A program made the translations under genes and the position numbers. Below are positions 26,187-34,590 of a DNA stretch of 64,000 nt, one piece after another. The stretch spans positions 62,001 through 126,000 of the forward strand of contig JAIKXM010000021.1 in assembly GCA_024684085.1 (NCBI GenBank). Direction: 5' to 3'. Source of the DNA: Lachnospiraceae bacterium. GTDB taxonomy: Bacteria; Bacillota; Clostridia; Lachnospirales; Lachnospiraceae. Numbering within the stretch: the first letter of the stretch is position 1; each line of letters begins with the position of its first letter. The notes beneath the pieces are model-generated. The model was given only the letters and a program-made list of their open reading frames with translations, made no database searches and had not been told where the DNA came from.

Positions 26187-26915
26187 TCAGTGTTCTTTGT
26201 TAAGGTCGTGCCGTGTGAGGCAGATGTCCGGAATGTTCTTAAGATCTGCCTTAAGCTCCGTTCCCGATGTTAGGTGCACACGGTTCAGCGTGATCTTATC
26301 GATGTGTCTTGCATTGATGATCAGGTTCCTGCCGGCACGCACAAGCGAAGGATAATTCTGCAGATCTATGCACATCGTATCCATCGGAATATCCACAGGA
26401 ATGACACGCTTGTCATAAAGGTGAACCTCAAGACGGTTCTCGGGAGCGTATATATACTCGATCTCCTCCTCCGTGACATAGACGGTGTTGTCCTTGTTGC
26501 GCAGTTCTATCCTGTGTCCGGAAGCCGCACTCTTCTTATCCACAAGGATCGTGATAAGGTCGCTCAGAGCCTCCGTCGTAATGGGCTTATCAAGGAAATA
26601 GGCATTGCTGATATCCGATGCGCAAGCTCTGTAGTCTATGCTTCCCACGCAAAAAACAACAGCGGACTGGATCCCCTTATTTCTTAACATCCTCGCGATA
26701 TCCACCGAATCACCACCCGGCTCTGTCGAGTCAAGGAAGTAGACATCATAAGCCATAGGAGAAGCATCAATGGAATCAATGCTTCCGAAGGTGCTGGAGA
26801 AGAGTACTCCTGTCGTGTGGAGACGTCTGTCGGATTCGCGTCCTATCAGACGTTCGGTTTGTTTCCTGTCGCCGGGACTACTGTCACATATGGCAACGTG
26901 AAGTGATGCGTTCAT
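26187..26915 (-). CDS. LytTR-family response regulator
   Basis: A 242-residue two-domain protein. The receiver (1-120) has the likely phosphoacceptor Asp62 in VYFLDSTEP and the conserved Lys in YFLDKPI, but its acidic pocket is CDSS rather than the usual two acidic residues, so phosphorylation may be weak or absent. The C-terminal LytTR domain (about 135-240) begins around HRIELRNKDNTVYVTEEEI and includes YPSLVRAGRNLIINARHI; it binds DNA through beta-strands. No histidine kinase lies beside it. It is likely co-transcribed with the DUF5721-like gene. Confidence 0.85.
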   Translation of the reverse strand: MNASLHVAICDSSPGDRKQTERLIGRESDRRLHTTGVLFSSTFGSIDSIDASPMAYDVYFLDSTEPGGDSVDIARMLRNKGIQSAVVFCVGSIDYRACASDISNAYFLDKPITTEALSDLITILVDKKSAASGHRIELRNKDNTVYVTEEEIEYIYAPENRLEVHLYDKRVIPVDIPMDTMCIDLQNYPSLVRAGRNLIINARHIDKITLNRVHLTSGTELKADLKNIPDICLTRHDLNKEH

Positions 26916-26947
26916 ACAGTATCCTCTGTCTGGTCGTCTAAAATCAA

Positions 26948-27241
26948 CTAAAGTGTAACGATCTCGATCGGACTGAATAAGAGCAGAAGTATCAGGATGA
27001 TCTGAATGAGCAGTATCAGGGGCATCCCAATGACAAAATACCAGTGTCTTGTCTTATGATGGAAGATATACATACCTGCAATGGAACCGATCGAACCACC
27101 CAGGAGTGCTATAACAAAAAGGTTGGCTTCGGGTATCCTGTATGCATGCTTCACGGCTCTTCTCTTATCCGTCCACATCATGATATATCCAAGTATATTG
27201 ATAAGTATTAAGTAAGTGATGATGATCAGTCTTACTGTCAT
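26948..27241 (-). CDS. DUF1294 membrane protein
   Basis: A 97-residue protein with three hydrophobic segments and the DUF1294 pattern: MWTDKRRAVKHAYRIPE followed by LLGGSIGSIAGMYIFHHKTR and HWYFVIGMPLIL. The positive residues lie between membrane segments. Function is unknown. It lies upstream of the LytTR gene on the same strand with a 32-base gap, so it may be the first gene of that transcript. Confidence 0.8.
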   Translation of the reverse strand: MTVRLIIITYLILINILGYIMMWTDKRRAVKHAYRIPEANLFVIALLGGSIGSIAGMYIFHHKTRHWYFVIGMPLILLIQIILILLLLFSPIEIVTL

Positions 27242-27840
27242 ATTGATCTCCGTATGTAAATCACAAAATGAAAACTATCCGACAGGGTAATGATCTCAAA
27301 GGTTATATATCCCAAAAGCTGACTGTCAGATATATTGAAATATTAGCTTAAATATACCTTAAAAGCGGGTCGCGGGCAAGGGGATAGAGGTGGGAAAGAA
27401 AGGAATGTTCGGGGGGCGCAGGGTAAAAAAAGATGAAAGAGCGAGTAATCTTGTGGCGGTCGGAATTGTGATGGAAAACTTAGAATTATTTTCTCTTTAA
27501 GCTGGTATATTTAACGTACATATGTGAGAGTATTGTAGAAGGAAATAAGGTTTCGAGTTTTTTTCGTATGCATTGATATTGTTTCTCGAAAGACATAAAA
27601 TAAAATGGGTTTATTTTACACTGAATTTATGAGGTATATATATAATTTTTAACTTCTTCTGAAGTGGCTATAAAGTGGAATATAATGTGAAGAAGAGTAA
27701 ATGTTCTATATGATGAAGACTGCATAGATGTCGCAATTCAAAGGAGCAAGATGTGGTTGATACCGGGCGCAGCTAATATGTCTGTAGATCGAAGAATAAG
27801 TAAGAATAAAGACGACAATAAATAGTGAAGGAGCATTATC
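27242..27840. other. 600-bp AT-rich intergenic region upstream of hsdM
   Basis: I find no supported gene. Two TATAAT-like boxes occur (27651 area and 27681-27686, the latter with a poor -35). The region between the DUF1294 gene and hsdM is richer in AT than the housekeeping DNA to its left, and the methylase genes share this, suggesting a boundary of acquired DNA. The last 60 bases contain the ribosome site GTGAAGGAG for hsdM. Confidence 0.5.
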
Positions 27841-29349
27841 ATGGCTGATAAAACTAATGCAAATATCGGATTCGAAAAACAACTGTGGGATGCAGCGTGT
27901 GTATTATGGGGACATATTCCGGCAGCAGAGTACAGAAAAGTAATAATTGGATTAATATTCTTGAGGTATATTTCTGCAGCCTTTGATAAAAGATATCAAG
28001 AGCTTGTGGATGAGGGGGACGGTTTTGAAGATGATCGCGATGCGTATACTGAGGAGAATGTTTTCTTTGTCCCCAAGGAAGCAAGGTGGAGTACTATAGC
28101 TTCTTCTGCGCATACAGCAGAAATCGGAACTGTTATTGATAATGCTATGAGAGCGATTGAGGCAGAGAACAAAACTCTCAAGAATGTATTACCAAAGAAT
28201 TATGCAAGTCCTGATTTGGATAAAAGAGTTCTCGGTGATGTTGTAGATATATTCACTAACAACATCGATATGAGTGATACTGAGGGTAGTGAAGATCTGC
28301 TCGGAAGAATATATGAGTATTGTATAGCCCAGTTTGCAGAAAAAGAAGGCGTTGGTGGTGGTGAGTTCTATACGCCTTCAAGTGTTGTTAAAACATTGGT
28401 TTCTGTTCTTAAGCCATTTGACAATTGTAGAGTATATGATTGCTGTTGTGGTTCCGGTGGAATGTTTGTTCAAAGTGCGAAGTTTATTGAAGCACACTCC
28501 GGAAATAGAGGTCATATATCTGTATATGGACAAGAAGCGAATGCAGATACATGGAAGATGGCAAAGATGAATATGGCTATTCGCGGTATTGATGCAGATT
28601 TTGGACCATATCAGGCTGATACATTCACGAATGATTTGCATCCGACACTCAAGGCGGATTTTATTCTGGCAAATCCACCTTTTAACTATCATCCATGGAA
28701 TCAGGATAAGCTCCTTGATGATGTAAGATGGAAGTATGGTATTCCACCGGCAGGTAATGCTAACTATGCATGGATTCAGCATATGATTCATCATTTGGCT
28801 CCGAACGGCAAAATAGGATTGGTGCTTGCGAATGGTGCGCTTTCAACTCAGTCCGGTGGCGAAGGTGAAATTCGTAAGAAAATAATTGAGGATGATCTGA
28901 TTGAAGGTATTATTGCCATGCCAACGCAGCTGTTCTATAGCGTTACTATCCCGGTTACACTCTGGTTTATTACTAAGGAAAAGAAACAAAAGGGGAAGAC
29001 TCTTTTTATCGATGCACGTGAAATGGGACACATGGTTGATCGCAAACATAGAGATTTCACAGATGATGATATTCAGAAACTGGCGGATACGTTTGAAGCG
29101 TTCCAGAATGGTGGACTTGTAGATGAAAAAGGATTCTGTGCAGTAGCATCTTTAGAGGATATTGCTAAGCAAGACTATATTCTAACTCCTTGTAGATATG
29201 TTGGTATTAAAGAACGAGAAGATGATGGTGAACCATTTGAAGAAAAGATGGAAAGACTGACATCTGAGCTTTCGGATATGTTTGCAAAGTCTCATGAACT
29301 TGAAGATGAGATTAGAAGAAAACTGGGGGCGATTGGATATGAAATGTAA
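27841..29349 (+). CDS. hsdM: Type I restriction-modification methylase subunit HsdM
   Basis: An N6-adenine DNA methyltransferase of 502 residues, typical for HsdM. An N-terminal HsdM_N helical domain precedes the GEFYTPSSVV segment, the SAM-binding motif CCCGSGGMF and the catalytic NPPF (278-281). It methylates adenines within the bipartite site chosen by HsdS. GGAG lies about 8 bases before ATG 27841. Its end overlaps hsdS by 11 bases. No hsdR follows or precedes within the window, so it may work as a solitary methylase or with an HsdR elsewhere. Base composition is more AT-rich than flanking genes. Confidence 0.95.
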   Translation: MADKTNANIGFEKQLWDAACVLWGHIPAAEYRKVIIGLIFLRYISAAFDKRYQELVDEGDGFEDDRDAYTEENVFFVPKEARWSTIASSAHTAEIGTVIDNAMRAIEAENKTLKNVLPKNYASPDLDKRVLGDVVDIFTNNIDMSDTEGSEDLLGRIYEYCIAQFAEKEGVGGGEFYTPSSVVKTLVSVLKPFDNCRVYDCCCGSGGMFVQSAKFIEAHSGNRGHISVYGQEANADTWKMAKMNMAIRGIDADFGPYQADTFTNDLHPTLKADFILANPPFNYHPWNQDKLLDDVRWKYGIPPAGNANYAWIQHMIHHLAPNGKIGLVLANGALSTQSGGEGEIRKKIIEDDLIEGIIAMPTQLFYSVTIPVTLWFITKEKKQKGKTLFIDAREMGHMVDRKHRDFTDDDIQKLADTFEAFQNGGLVDEKGFCAVASLEDIAKQDYILTPCRYVGIKEREDDGEPFEEKMERLTSELSDMFAKSHELEDEIRRKLGAIGYEM

Positions 29350-30445
29350 TCTATATACGCTCGGAGACCTTGTATCGATTAAATACGGAAAAAATCAAAA
29401 AAGGGTACAATCAGATAAAGGAGAGGTGCCTATTTATGGAACAGGCGGTCTTATGGGGTACGCTACAGAGGCATTATATGATAAACCATCTGTATTAATC
29501 GGACGTAAAGGGACGATTAACAAGGTTAGATATGTGGACCATCCATTTTGGACAGTAGACACGTTGTTTTATACGATTATAAATGAAGAATTGGTAATCC
29601 CGAAGTATTTATATTATCGGATGTCTTTGTTAAATTTAGATGCTTATAATGAGGGGACGACCATTCCTAGTCTAAGGACAGAGACTTTGAATAGGCTTGA
29701 ATTTGTAATTCCAAGCATAGATGATCAGAGAAAAGTATTGGCGGTGTTGGAACCAATATATACAAGAATTAAGTTAAATGAAGAGATAAACGATAATTTA
29801 TCTCAGCAAATACAACTTATCTATGATAATCTTGCTGATGGCCTTACTGGAGATCCGGTTAATCTTTCATCTATTATTGATGTAAGAGATGGAACCCATG
29901 ATTCGCCTAAAGCAGTTGATGAAGGATTTCCTCTTGTTACTTCAAAGCATTTATTACCATATGGCGTTGATCTATCAAATGCAAACCTTATTTCAAAAGA
30001 AGATTTTGATAAAACCAACGAACGTAGCATCGTTGAAACCCATGACATTTTAATAAGTATGATAGGAACCGTAGGTTTAATATCTTTAGTTATTGATAAT
30101 CCTGTACCGTTTGCCATAAAGAATGTTGGTTTGTTTAAAACTTCAAAATGCCCTGAGCTATATGCTTACATTTTGACCTACTTAAGAAGTACAAAAACTA
30201 CCCATCATATTGAAAAAACATTGGCTGGTAGTACGCAAAAATATATAAGCCTTGGCGAGTTACGTAAAATGCCTATTATACTTCCTGATGAGAATCAGCT
30301 AAACGATTTCAACAGCATCGTGGTTCCGTTAATTATGCAAATTACTAATCTTACAGAAGAAAACAAGAGATTAGCTGAACTGCGAGATACACTCTTGCCT
30401 AAGTTAATGTCTGGCGAGCTCGATATCTCAGACATAGACATTTAG
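29339..30445 (+). CDS. hsdS: Type I restriction-modification specificity subunit HsdS
   Basis: A 368-residue protein with the standard two-half layout: target-recognition domain 1 (about 1-130), a helical spacer (QRKVLAVLEPIYTRIKLNEE), target-recognition domain 2 (about 165-315) and a second helical spacer near the end (NLTEENKRLAELRDTLLPKL). The two domains each read half of a split DNA site, and spacer helix length sets the gap. The start ATG 29339 overlaps the end of hsdM. No inverted duplicate hsdS or recombinase is nearby, so there is no sign of phase-variable shuffling here. Confidence 0.92.
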   Translation: MKCNLYTLGDLVSIKYGKNQKRVQSDKGEVPIYGTGGLMGYATEALYDKPSVLIGRKGTINKVRYVDHPFWTVDTLFYTIINEELVIPKYLYYRMSLLNLDAYNEGTTIPSLRTETLNRLEFVIPSIDDQRKVLAVLEPIYTRIKLNEEINDNLSQQIQLIYDNLADGLTGDPVNLSSIIDVRDGTHDSPKAVDEGFPLVTSKHLLPYGVDLSNANLISKEDFDKTNERSIVETHDILISMIGTVGLISLVIDNPVPFAIKNVGLFKTSKCPELYAYILTYLRSTKTTHHIEKTLAGSTQKYISLGELRKMPIILPDENQLNDFNSIVVPLIMQITNLTEENKRLAELRDTLLPKLMSGELDISDIDI

Positions 30446-30559
30446 GCTGCTAAATGATCGATTTCTTGATCGGCTGGGGCTTACCGGACAGAAGGTGTGC
30501 CACGGATCGAGTGCAGTGTTTTTTGAAAGATTTTATAGATTTATAACGTATTCATGATG

Positions 30560-30588
30560 TTGTCGTACAATCAAAATTATAGTAGAAT
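30560..30588 (+). promoter_or_regulatory. Probable promoter of the DHH phosphoesterase gene
   Basis: TTGTCG (30560-30565), a 17-base spacer and TAGAAT (30583-30588), 60 bases before ATG 30648. Confidence 0.5.
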
Positions 30589-30647
30589 TAGTTAAAAGCT
30601 AATAGTCGGAGAGAGATTCCGATTAAATAACCAAGGGGGATTTTACT

Positions 30648-31571
30648 ATGGGCAGAAGACTGGTTACACGAAGCGACTTTGATGGGTTGGTTTGCGCCAT
30701 GCTGTTGAAGGAAATGGAATTGATTGATGAGATTAAGTTTGTGCATCCGAAGGACGTGCAGGACGGCAAGGTGGATCTTACAGGTGATGATATTACGACT
30801 AACCTTCCTTTTGATCCGAGAGTAAAGTTGGCTTTTGACCATCATGAGTCAGAACTTCGAAGAGTTGATCTCGAAGTGGCGAAAGATAAGTTTATCATCG
30901 AGGGCAATGCGAAGTCCGCAGCCCGCGTGGTATATAATTATTACGGAGGCGCCAATACATTCAAGCGTATCTCCGAAGAGATCATGGAAGCGGTAGACAA
31001 GGGCGACAGTGCTGATTTTACCGTGGATGAGATCCTGAATCCCAAGGGCTGGGTTCTTATGAACTACATCATGGATGCCCGTACCGGACTTGGGAGATTC
31101 CATGACTTCCGCATCTCCAATTACGATCTGATGATGGAGCTTATTGATTATTGTGTTGAGCATCCGATCGAGGATGTTCTGCAGCTTCCCGATGTTAAGG
31201 AGCGAGTAGACTTCTATTTCGAACAGCATGAGCTCTTTAAGAAGCAGTTGGAGCGTATTGCCAGAATTGATGGCAAGGTTGTTGTGATCGATCTTCGTAA
31301 TGAGGAGACCATCTACGCCGGCAATCGTTTTATGATCTATGCTATGCATCCTGAGGTTGAGATAAGCGTGCACGTGGCTTGGGGCTTCAAGAAGCAGAAT
31401 ACCGCTGTTATGATCGGCAAATCCATTGTTAACAGGAACTCTAAGGTTAACATCGGAGACCTGTGTCTGACATATAATGGTGGCGGACATGCCAATGCAG
31501 GTACATGTCAGCTGGATAATGACAAGGTCGATGGAGAATTACCGAACATCATAGCTGCTCTACAGGGTTAG
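30648..31571 (+). CDS. DHH family phosphoesterase
   Basis: A 307-residue cytoplasmic enzyme with the DHH metal-binding motifs SDFDGLVCA (near residue 9) and FDHHESE (near 65), and a C-terminal DHHA1-type motif GGGHANAGTC. Such enzymes (oligoribonucleases, cyclic-dinucleotide phosphodiesterases, exopolyphosphatase relatives) cleave phosphodiester or phosphoanhydride bonds with Mn2+. It lacks the membrane and PAS domains of GdpP, so a soluble role is expected. It has its own promoter and terminator. The ribosome site is AAGGGGG. The exact substrate cannot be read from sequence. Confidence 0.85.
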   Translation: MGRRLVTRSDFDGLVCAMLLKEMELIDEIKFVHPKDVQDGKVDLTGDDITTNLPFDPRVKLAFDHHESELRRVDLEVAKDKFIIEGNAKSAARVVYNYYGGANTFKRISEEIMEAVDKGDSADFTVDEILNPKGWVLMNYIMDARTGLGRFHDFRISNYDLMMELIDYCVEHPIEDVLQLPDVKERVDFYFEQHELFKKQLERIARIDGKVVVIDLRNEETIYAGNRFMIYAMHPEVEISVHVAWGFKKQNTAVMIGKSIVNRNSKVNIGDLCLTYNGGGHANAGTCQLDNDKVDGELPNIIAALQG

Positions 31572-31579
31572 AGATATTA

Positions 31580-31609
31580 GACCACCTACTAATGTAGGTG
31601 GTCTTTTTT
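31580..31609 (+). terminator. Terminator of the DHH gene
   Basis: GACCACCTAC (31580-31589) pairs with GTAGGTGGTC (31594-31603), followed by six T. The following 31610-31827 holds no gene; GTCTGTTAC and TTGAGGG occur twice each. Confidence 0.9.
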
Positions 31610-31827
31610 AGGATAATCAAAGTTATTGAGGGTTTGCCAAACTTGTTGAGGGGCTAACTTGAGGGTATGAAATAGGGTCTGGTATTAGCATCCTCTCTTT
31701 TTTATACTCAACTTGTAACAAATAAAACATTGCCGAGACATGTCTGTTACGTCTGTTACGTTTGCTGGAAATGATCAATGCCATGGTACGCTGGCGATGG
31801 ACATGGATTACGGAGAGCTTTAAAAAA

Positions 31828-31926
31828 TTAAAGTAAAACTTTAAAAATGTGTTGACAACACATTTTTTTGGTTGTAAACTGATCTCATCAGCTGAGGAAA
31901 CTTAAAAAAATTAAAGTAATAATTTA
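31828..31926 (+). promoter_or_regulatory. Promoter flanked by two palindromic operators
   Basis: The perfect 17-bp palindrome TTAAAGT-AAA-ACTTTAA (31828-31844) lies just before TTGACA (31852-31857), a 17-base spacer and TAAACT (31875-31880). A second near-copy TTAAAGT-AATA-ATTTAA follows at 31911-31926, between the start of transcription and the ribosome site. Two sites around one promoter suggest repression by a dimeric HTH protein, most simply the XRE regulator encoded by this operon. Confidence 0.7.
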
Positions 31927-31943
31927 AAAGCGAGGATGAGATC

Positions 31944-32444
31944 ATGAATAAGAGAGAAGAGCATTTGAAAATGAGATTAAAGGGTGATGCGATTTGCACA
32001 TGGATAATTGCCGGATTTATCGGAGTTCTGGGTTTGTCAAAGATTTTTACCGCCATTGGCGGATTCGGTAATGGCGGCGTGATGAAGGGAGTTCTGGAAG
32101 GATCACCTGCATTCGTGATGGCCGATGGTGTACGTGAGATGTTGATGGCAGCAGCAATCGTGATATTGGCACTGGTGCTTTCCTCTATCAGAAATACAGG
32201 AAGACCCTTTACCAAAGAGAACGTGATGAAATTCAGAGTAATGGCGATTCTTCTGATCGTTTGTTCCGTGAGCAGAATACTGGTAGCTTCTATTGCAGGT
32301 TTTTTTGATCCGCAGGCAACATTCCAATTAACATTTGAATTGTCTGATTTTGTCTACGGAGTGGCCGGCGTAATCGTAGGCATTATCTCAGAGATTTTCT
32401 ATTATGGTCATGAATTACAGGAAGAGTTGGATTCTATTGCATAA
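31944..32444 (+). CDS. DUF2975 membrane protein
   Basis: A 166-residue protein with four hydrophobic segments (about 15-40, 57-80, 92-112, 125-150), characteristic of DUF2975 proteins. In many Bacillota these are encoded next to a small XRE/YozG-like regulator, as here (16 bases apart), and the pair is thought to act as a membrane sensor plus repressor. The link is genomic; the mechanism is unknown. GCGAGGATGAG lies before ATG 31944. Confidence 0.8.
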   Translation: MNKREEHLKMRLKGDAICTWIIAGFIGVLGLSKIFTAIGGFGNGGVMKGVLEGSPAFVMADGVREMLMAAAIVILALVLSSIRNTGRPFTKENVMKFRVMAILLIVCSVSRILVASIAGFFDPQATFQLTFELSDFVYGVAGVIVGIISEIFYYGHELQEELDSIA

Positions 32445-32460
32445 GAGGGAGGAGAGGAAT

Positions 32461-32667
32461 ATGGCAATTATCGTTAGACTGGATCGAATGATGGCAGATC
32501 GCAAAATATCCCTGAACGATCTGGCAGAAAAGGTTGAAATGAGCAATGTAAATCTTTCCAATCTGAAAAATGGTAAGATGAAGGGAATCAGATTTGAGAC
32601 TCTGGACGCAATCTGTGAAGTATTGGACTGCCAGCCGGGTGATCTGCTGGAATATGAGAAAAAATAG
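32461..32667 (+). CDS. XRE-family (YozG-like) transcriptional regulator
   Basis: A 68-residue single-domain HTH protein: MAIIVRLDRMMADRKISLND, then the recognition segment VEMSNVNLSNLKNGKMK and the conserved end LDCQPGDLLEYE typical of the YozG group. It has no ligand or dimer domain beyond the HTH. GGAGGAG precedes ATG 32461. It probably binds the TTAAAGT/ACTTTAA palindromes at its own promoter and the related site at 32685-32704, downstream of its gene. Confidence 0.88.
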   Translation: MAIIVRLDRMMADRKISLNDLAEKVEMSNVNLSNLKNGKMKGIRFETLDAICEVLDCQPGDLLEYEKK

Positions 32668-32684
32668 ACAAAGCGGAGTATAAG

Positions 32685-32704
32685 TTTGAAAGTAAACTTT
32701 CAAA
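32685..32704. promoter_or_regulatory. Palindromic operator-like site
   Basis: TTTGAAAGT-AA-ACTTTCAAA is a perfect inverted repeat with the core AAAGT...ACTTT shared with the sites at 31828 and 31911. It sits between the XRE gene and the metalloprotease-like gene, about 45 bases before the latter's start. Confidence 0.6.
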
Positions 32705-32746
32705 TATTGAACTTAAGTTCGCAAAAGCAAAAAAGGGGCGCAAGTT

Positions 32747-33736
32747 GTGAAAAAGAAAAAAGGTGTATTGAAGAGAATCCTGCTCATTATCGCGATAGCT
32801 TTTCTGATCTGGATGGTATGCGATATTTGTGTTACATTAATATTTACTCAGAAAATCCCGCATCGTTATGTCCAAGCGGAAGAAGGACGGGAGTTTTTAC
32901 TGGCTAACACCGAATATTACGGGCAATTTACACAGAATGATATTGATTTCAGATTGCAGAAAAGCGACGGCACAATGGACGAATTACTGAATACATCTGC
33001 TGAAGAGATACGTGATTTCAATTTTATCGAAAAATATCTGATCGATCGCCGCATCGCAAAAATGGTAAGAACCCTTAAAAAGGAAGGCTATACATTACCG
33101 CAAATCGGAGAAATTGTGTACATTAAGACAGACATGACAGTGGAAATGGGTGCTAGCGGATATACGCACGGAACACAGATCTATCTGAATTCTTCGAATA
33201 TCATGTTTAGCGTGATTCCCGGAGCCGGTGAATATTTTGATAAGCTGTTATGGCATGAGCTGTTCCACTGTCTTACCAGAAATAATCCGGAATTCAGATC
33301 CAAGATGTACTCCCTTATTCATTTTACTGTTACGGATGCTGAGTTTGAACTGCCGCCCTGTGTGCGGGAGAAATATTTAAGCAATCCGGATGTGGAACAC
33401 CATGATTCCTATGCAACCTTTATGATCGACGGTCAGGAAAAAGACTGTTTTACCGCATGGATTACCACCATGAACTATTCTGAGGCGCAATCGACATACG
33501 GTTTTGATACAACTGCATTGATCCCGATTGATGGGACGGATACTTATTATACCCCCCAACAGACATCAAATTTCTATGATGTGTTTGGAACCAATACCGG
33601 TTATGTAATTGATCCGGAGGAGTGTATGGCTGATAATTTTGCATTCGCAATGCTTTATGGTATGGATGGCAGAGAGGGTCAGGGCTATCCCAACCCGGAG
33701 ATTATTCAGGGCGTCATTGATATCGTAAGCCGCTGA
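32747..33736 (+). CDS. Membrane-anchored HExxH metallopeptidase-like protein
   Basis: A 329-residue protein with an N-terminal membrane anchor (about 8-34, ILLIIAIAFLIWMVCDICV) and an extracytoplasmic domain. LLWHELFHCLTRN contains a HExxH zinc motif, and EECMADNFAFA further on offers a Glu as the third ligand, as in gluzincin-type peptidases. I do not recognise a named family, and peptidase activity is inferred. The start is GTG 32747 behind AAGGGG. It lies 79 bases after the XRE gene with an operator-like palindrome between them, so the DUF2975/XRE pair may control it. Confidence 0.65.
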   Translation: MKKKKGVLKRILLIIAIAFLIWMVCDICVTLIFTQKIPHRYVQAEEGREFLLANTEYYGQFTQNDIDFRLQKSDGTMDELLNTSAEEIRDFNFIEKYLIDRRIAKMVRTLKKEGYTLPQIGEIVYIKTDMTVEMGASGYTHGTQIYLNSSNIMFSVIPGAGEYFDKLLWHELFHCLTRNNPEFRSKMYSLIHFTVTDAEFELPPCVREKYLSNPDVEHHDSYATFMIDGQEKDCFTAWITTMNYSEAQSTYGFDTTALIPIDGTDTYYTPQQTSNFYDVFGTNTGYVIDPEECMADNFAFAMLYGMDGREGQGYPNPEIIQGVIDIVSR

Positions 33737-34030
33737 AATCCATTACAAAAAAACGCTCCGCTAAGGATGCGCACTCGCGCGAAAGGTATATTATGCATAA
33801 ATCCATTGAAAAACTCAGCTTTATGCACTTATAAATGCATAAAAATGCTATTTTATAAAGTTTAAATTGCATAATATGCAAAAACATGCTAAGTTTATGC
33901 AATCTCATATGTGAAGAAAGTATTCGCATGCTGAAATGGAAATCTGATTTTCAGTTTGTAAAAGTAATGGGAGGTGCCGGAATTAAGTTTTCCGATTGAC
34001 CATAGTATTCGCATCCGGTGTTAGTGGCTG
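33737..34030. repeat. Non-coding block with dispersed repeat seed and TTATGCA cluster
   Basis: No gene is visible. About 33750-33770, CGCTCCGCTAAGGATGCGCA nearly repeats the start of the tandem array at 12931. From 33790 to 33910 there are about seven copies of TTATGCA/TGCATAA or close variants. GTATTCGCAT occurs twice (about 33921 and 34004), matching GTATTCGCAC at about 13125. Confidence 0.5.
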
Positions 34031-34035
34031 AAAAG

Positions 34036-34064
34036 TTGAAAAGCCTCTATATATAAGGTAAAAT
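34036..34064 (+). promoter_or_regulatory. Probable promoter of the GNAT-argJBD operon
   Basis: TTGAAA (34036-34041), a 17-base spacer and TAAAAT (34059-34064), 45 bases before the GNAT start. I see no ARG-box-like palindrome that I can support. Confidence 0.65.
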
Positions 34065-34109
34065 ATTAACTTAGGGCTTTTGTTTAGAGATATTGAAATG
34101 AGGTAATGC

Positions 34110-34553
34110 ATGATCAGGGAGATGAAGATAGAAGATTATGATGAAGTATACAGCTTATGGAAGACTATTAAGGGTTTTGCCATAAGAAGTATAGATGATT
34201 CGCGAGAGGGCGTGGATCGCTTTCTTAAGCGCAATCCTTCTACGAGCGTAGTGGTTGTGGAAGATGATCATGTGGTCGGAGCCATCCTCTGCGGACACGA
34301 TGGTCGAAGAGGTTGTCTGTATCATGTATGCGTTCATCCCGATTACAGATTGCAGGGTATCGGTAAGTCAATGGTTGTGTTCGCCATGGAGGCGCTTCAC
34401 AGAGAGAATATCAACAAAGTCAGTCTTATCGCATTTACCCAGAATGATATCGGTAATGCTTTCTGGAAGACGATCGGCTGGACCAAAAGAGAAGACCTTA
34501 ATTATTATGACTTTACTCTTAATAATGAAAATATAATCAGATTTAATGAATAG
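34110..34553 (+). CDS. GNAT family N-acetyltransferase
   Basis: A 147-residue single-domain GNAT protein. The acetyl-CoA-binding motif A is VCVHPDYRLQGIGKSMVVFA (Arg/Gln-x-x-Gly-x-Gly/Ala), followed by NDIGNAFWKTIGW in motif B. Its substrate is unknown. It heads the argJBD run with 37 bases to argJ, so a link to arginine or N-acetyl-amino-acid metabolism is possible, but it does not look like ArgA. The start is ATG 34110; the GAGGT before it is a modest ribosome site. Confidence 0.85.
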   Translation: MIREMKIEDYDEVYSLWKTIKGFAIRSIDDSREGVDRFLKRNPSTSVVVVEDDHVVGAILCGHDGRRGCLYHVCVHPDYRLQGIGKSMVVFAMEALHRENINKVSLIAFTQNDIGNAFWKTIGWTKREDLNYYDFTLNNENIIRFNE

Positions 34554-34590
34554 GTTCGAAAAGATCCTGGAGTTTGCAGAGGAGAAGATT

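Noticed and set aside
27841-30445. Phase-variable hsdS shuffling locus
   Set aside because: There is only one hsdS, with no inverted partial copies and no recombinase gene nearby.
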